Origin: Clostridiales bacterium
GTDB taxonomy: Bacteria > Bacillota > Clostridia > Oscillospirales > Oscillospiraceae
Reading direction: 5' to 3'
Length of the DNA: 14,880 nucleotides
Assembly (NCBI GenBank): GCA_019421525.1
Contig: JAHZFC010000036.1
Location: 1 to 14,880 of the forward strand
Shown here piece by piece: positions 13,841 through 14,880 of this stretch. Each line of letters begins with the position of its first letter. Positions within the stretch are counted from its first letter, which is position 1. The notes under the pieces are model-generated. The model ran no database searches. It saw only the letters and a list, made by a program, of their open reading frames with translations, and was not told the DNA's origin. Position numbers and translations under genes: made by a program.

Positions 13841-14155
13841 ATGGCAAGCTACCGCATCGCCGTGGTGGGGGATAAGGACAGCGTGCTGGGCTTTCAGGCC
13901 CTGGGGCTGGATGTGTTCCCCGCCGAGGGGCCGGAAGAGGCCCGGGCCGCCCTCCACCGCCTGGCCAAGGAAAATTACGCGGTGATCTACCTCACCGAGC
14001 AGCTCTCATCCCAGCTGGAGGGGGACATCGCCCGGTATAAGGACGCGCTCACCCCGGCCATCATCCTCATCCCCGGCAAGGAGGGCAGCCTGGGCATCGG
14101 GATGCGCTCCATCCAGCAGGCGGTGGAGCGGGCTGTGGGAGCTGACATCCTCTGA
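13841..14155 (+). CDS. ntpG: V/A-type ATPase subunit F (NtpG in Enterococcus naming)
   Basis: 104 aa. A small Rossmann-like protein that binds subunit D to form the central rotor shaft and can modulate ATPase activity. Family signature at the N-terminus: YRIAVVGDKDSVLGFQALGL (residues 4-23). The middle NYAVIYLTEQLSSQL and the strand AIILIPGKEG follow the known pattern. The ATG at 13841 follows AGGAGGG/GGAGGAA only 13 nt after ntpC ends. An open frame runs 19 codons further upstream but overlaps ntpC and is unlikely. Confidence 0.93.
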   Translation: MASYRIAVVGDKDSVLGFQALGLDVFPAEGPEEARAALHRLAKENYAVIYLTEQLSSQLEGDIARYKDALTPAIILIPGKEGSLGIGMRSIQQAVERAVGADIL

Positions 14156-14189
14156 GTGAAACTGACCGCAGGAAAAGAGGTTAGACAGT

Positions 14190-14880
14190 ATGGGTAAAGT
14201 AGTAAAGGTCTCCGGACCCCTGGTGGTGGCCACCGGATTGTCCGACGCCAATATGTCCGACGTGGTCCGGGTGGGCCCCCAGCGGCTCATCGGCGAGATC
14301 CTCACCATGAACGGGGACTCCGCCTCCATCCAGGTGTATGAGGAGACCTCCGGCCTGGGGCCTGGGGCAGAGGTGGAGACCACCGGCTACCCCATGAGCG
14401 TGGAGCTGGGCCCGGGCATGATCGAGAATATCTATGACGGCATCCAGCGCCCCCTGGAGGAGATCATGAAAAAGGCGGGCAGCAACAACCTGCCCCGTGG
14501 GGTGGAGGTGCCCCCCATCGACCCGGAAAAGCTGTGGGAGTTCACCCCCGTGGCCAAGGCCGGGGACCAGGTGACGGGGGGCGACGTCATCGGCACGGTG
14601 CCCGAGACGCCGGTGGTCCTCCACAAGATCATGGTGCCCACCGATCTGAAGGGCACCCTCAAGAGCGTGGCCGGGGCCGGCTCCTACAACGTCAAGCAGA
14701 CGGTGGCAGTGCTGGAAAAAGAGGACGGCACCCAGGTGGAGCTGACCATGAGCCAGCGCTGGCCGGTGCGGATCGGCCGCCCCTATAAGCACAAATATCC
14801 CCCCACCCGGCCCCTGTCCTCCGGGCAGCGGATCGTGGACACCTTCTTCCCCGTGGCCAAGGGGGGCACCGCCGCCATCC
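14190..14880 (+). CDS. ntpA: V/A-type ATPase catalytic subunit A, 5' part
   Basis: The first 230 codons of the ATP-hydrolysing or ATP-forming subunit. The N-terminal beta-barrel is clear (GKVVKVSGPLVVATGLSDA, VVRVGPQRLIGEIL, IQVYEETSGLGPGAEVETTG), followed by MIENIYDGIQRPLEEI (near 77-92). Next comes the bulge domain special to A subunits (about 110-190, including LWEFTP and GDVIGTVPET). Then QRWPVRIGRPYKHKYPP and RIVDTFFPVAKGGTAAI lead directly to where the Walker A P-loop must follow, just beyond the window edge. The start ATG 14190 has AAGAGG about 10 nt upstream, 34 nt after ntpG. The B and D subunit genes are expected next. Confidence 0.96.
   Translation, partial: MGKVVKVSGPLVVATGLSDANMSDVVRVGPQRLIGEILTMNGDSASIQVYEETSGLGPGAEVETTGYPMSVELGPGMIENIYDGIQRPLEEIMKKAGSNNLPRGVEVPPIDPEKLWEFTPVAKAGDQVTGGDVIGTVPETPVVLHKIMVPTDLKGTLKSVAGAGSYNVKQTVAVLEKEDGTQVELTMSQRWPVRIGRPYKHKYPPTRPLSSGQRIVDTFFPVAKGGTAAI

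Noticed and set aside
1..14880. Search for tRNA, rRNA, CRISPR arrays, transposases and att sites
   Set aside because: No tRNA cloverleaf, regularly spaced repeat array, or transposase/integrase domain was recognised.

Overview
The window looks like a high-GC, spore-forming member of the Clostridia, most like the Oscillospiraceae group (Flavonifractor/Lawsonibacter-like). This is inferred from the GC-rich codon use, a bofA sporulation gene, a divergent clostridial type IIA topoisomerase pair, and a V/A-type ATPase operon in the Enterococcus-like order. No marker gene fixes the genus.

Bases 1-4427, read on the minus strand: a topoisomerase B subunit (ParE/GyrB-like, complete) and an A subunit (ParC/GyrA-like, cut by the window edge at its C-terminal side). 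They share a strand, but 1.1 kb of gene-free DNA lies between them. That DNA is packed with hairpins, a perfect 28-bp palindrome, two diverged copies of a repeat, and a long-range 13-bp helix that could close a structured RNA. The parE promoter is built into the terminator hairpin of the gene before it.

Bases 4428-6440: a minus-strand Na/Pi cotransporter with a PhoU-like tail. Its promoter carries two pairs of 11-bp-spaced TTTACN repeats, which look like PhoP boxes. Back-to-back with it starts a plus-strand yaaL-bofA pair, preceded by a good match to a sigma-E type promoter. This fits mother-cell expression during sporulation.

Bases 6941-8940: a membrane-anchored protein with a diverged glycosidase-like (DUF4015) barrel, then a small conserved TIM-barrel protein of unknown function. 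Both are on the plus strand and end at a hairpin terminator.

Bases 8941-14880: an AT-rich leader with two sigma-70-type promoters and two inverted repeats, followed by a V/A-type ATPase operon in the order G/H stalk (ntpF) - I - K - E - C - F (ntpG) - A. The A subunit runs off the right edge just before its P-loop. The K subunit keeps the side-chain ligands known from the Enterococcus hirae Na+-ATPase rotor ring, so the enzyme is probably Na+-coupled. With the Na+-dependent phosphate transporter next door, the window has a sodium-bioenergetics flavour. No wholly new multi-gene system is evident. The most unexplained DNA is the 1177-2271 interval.
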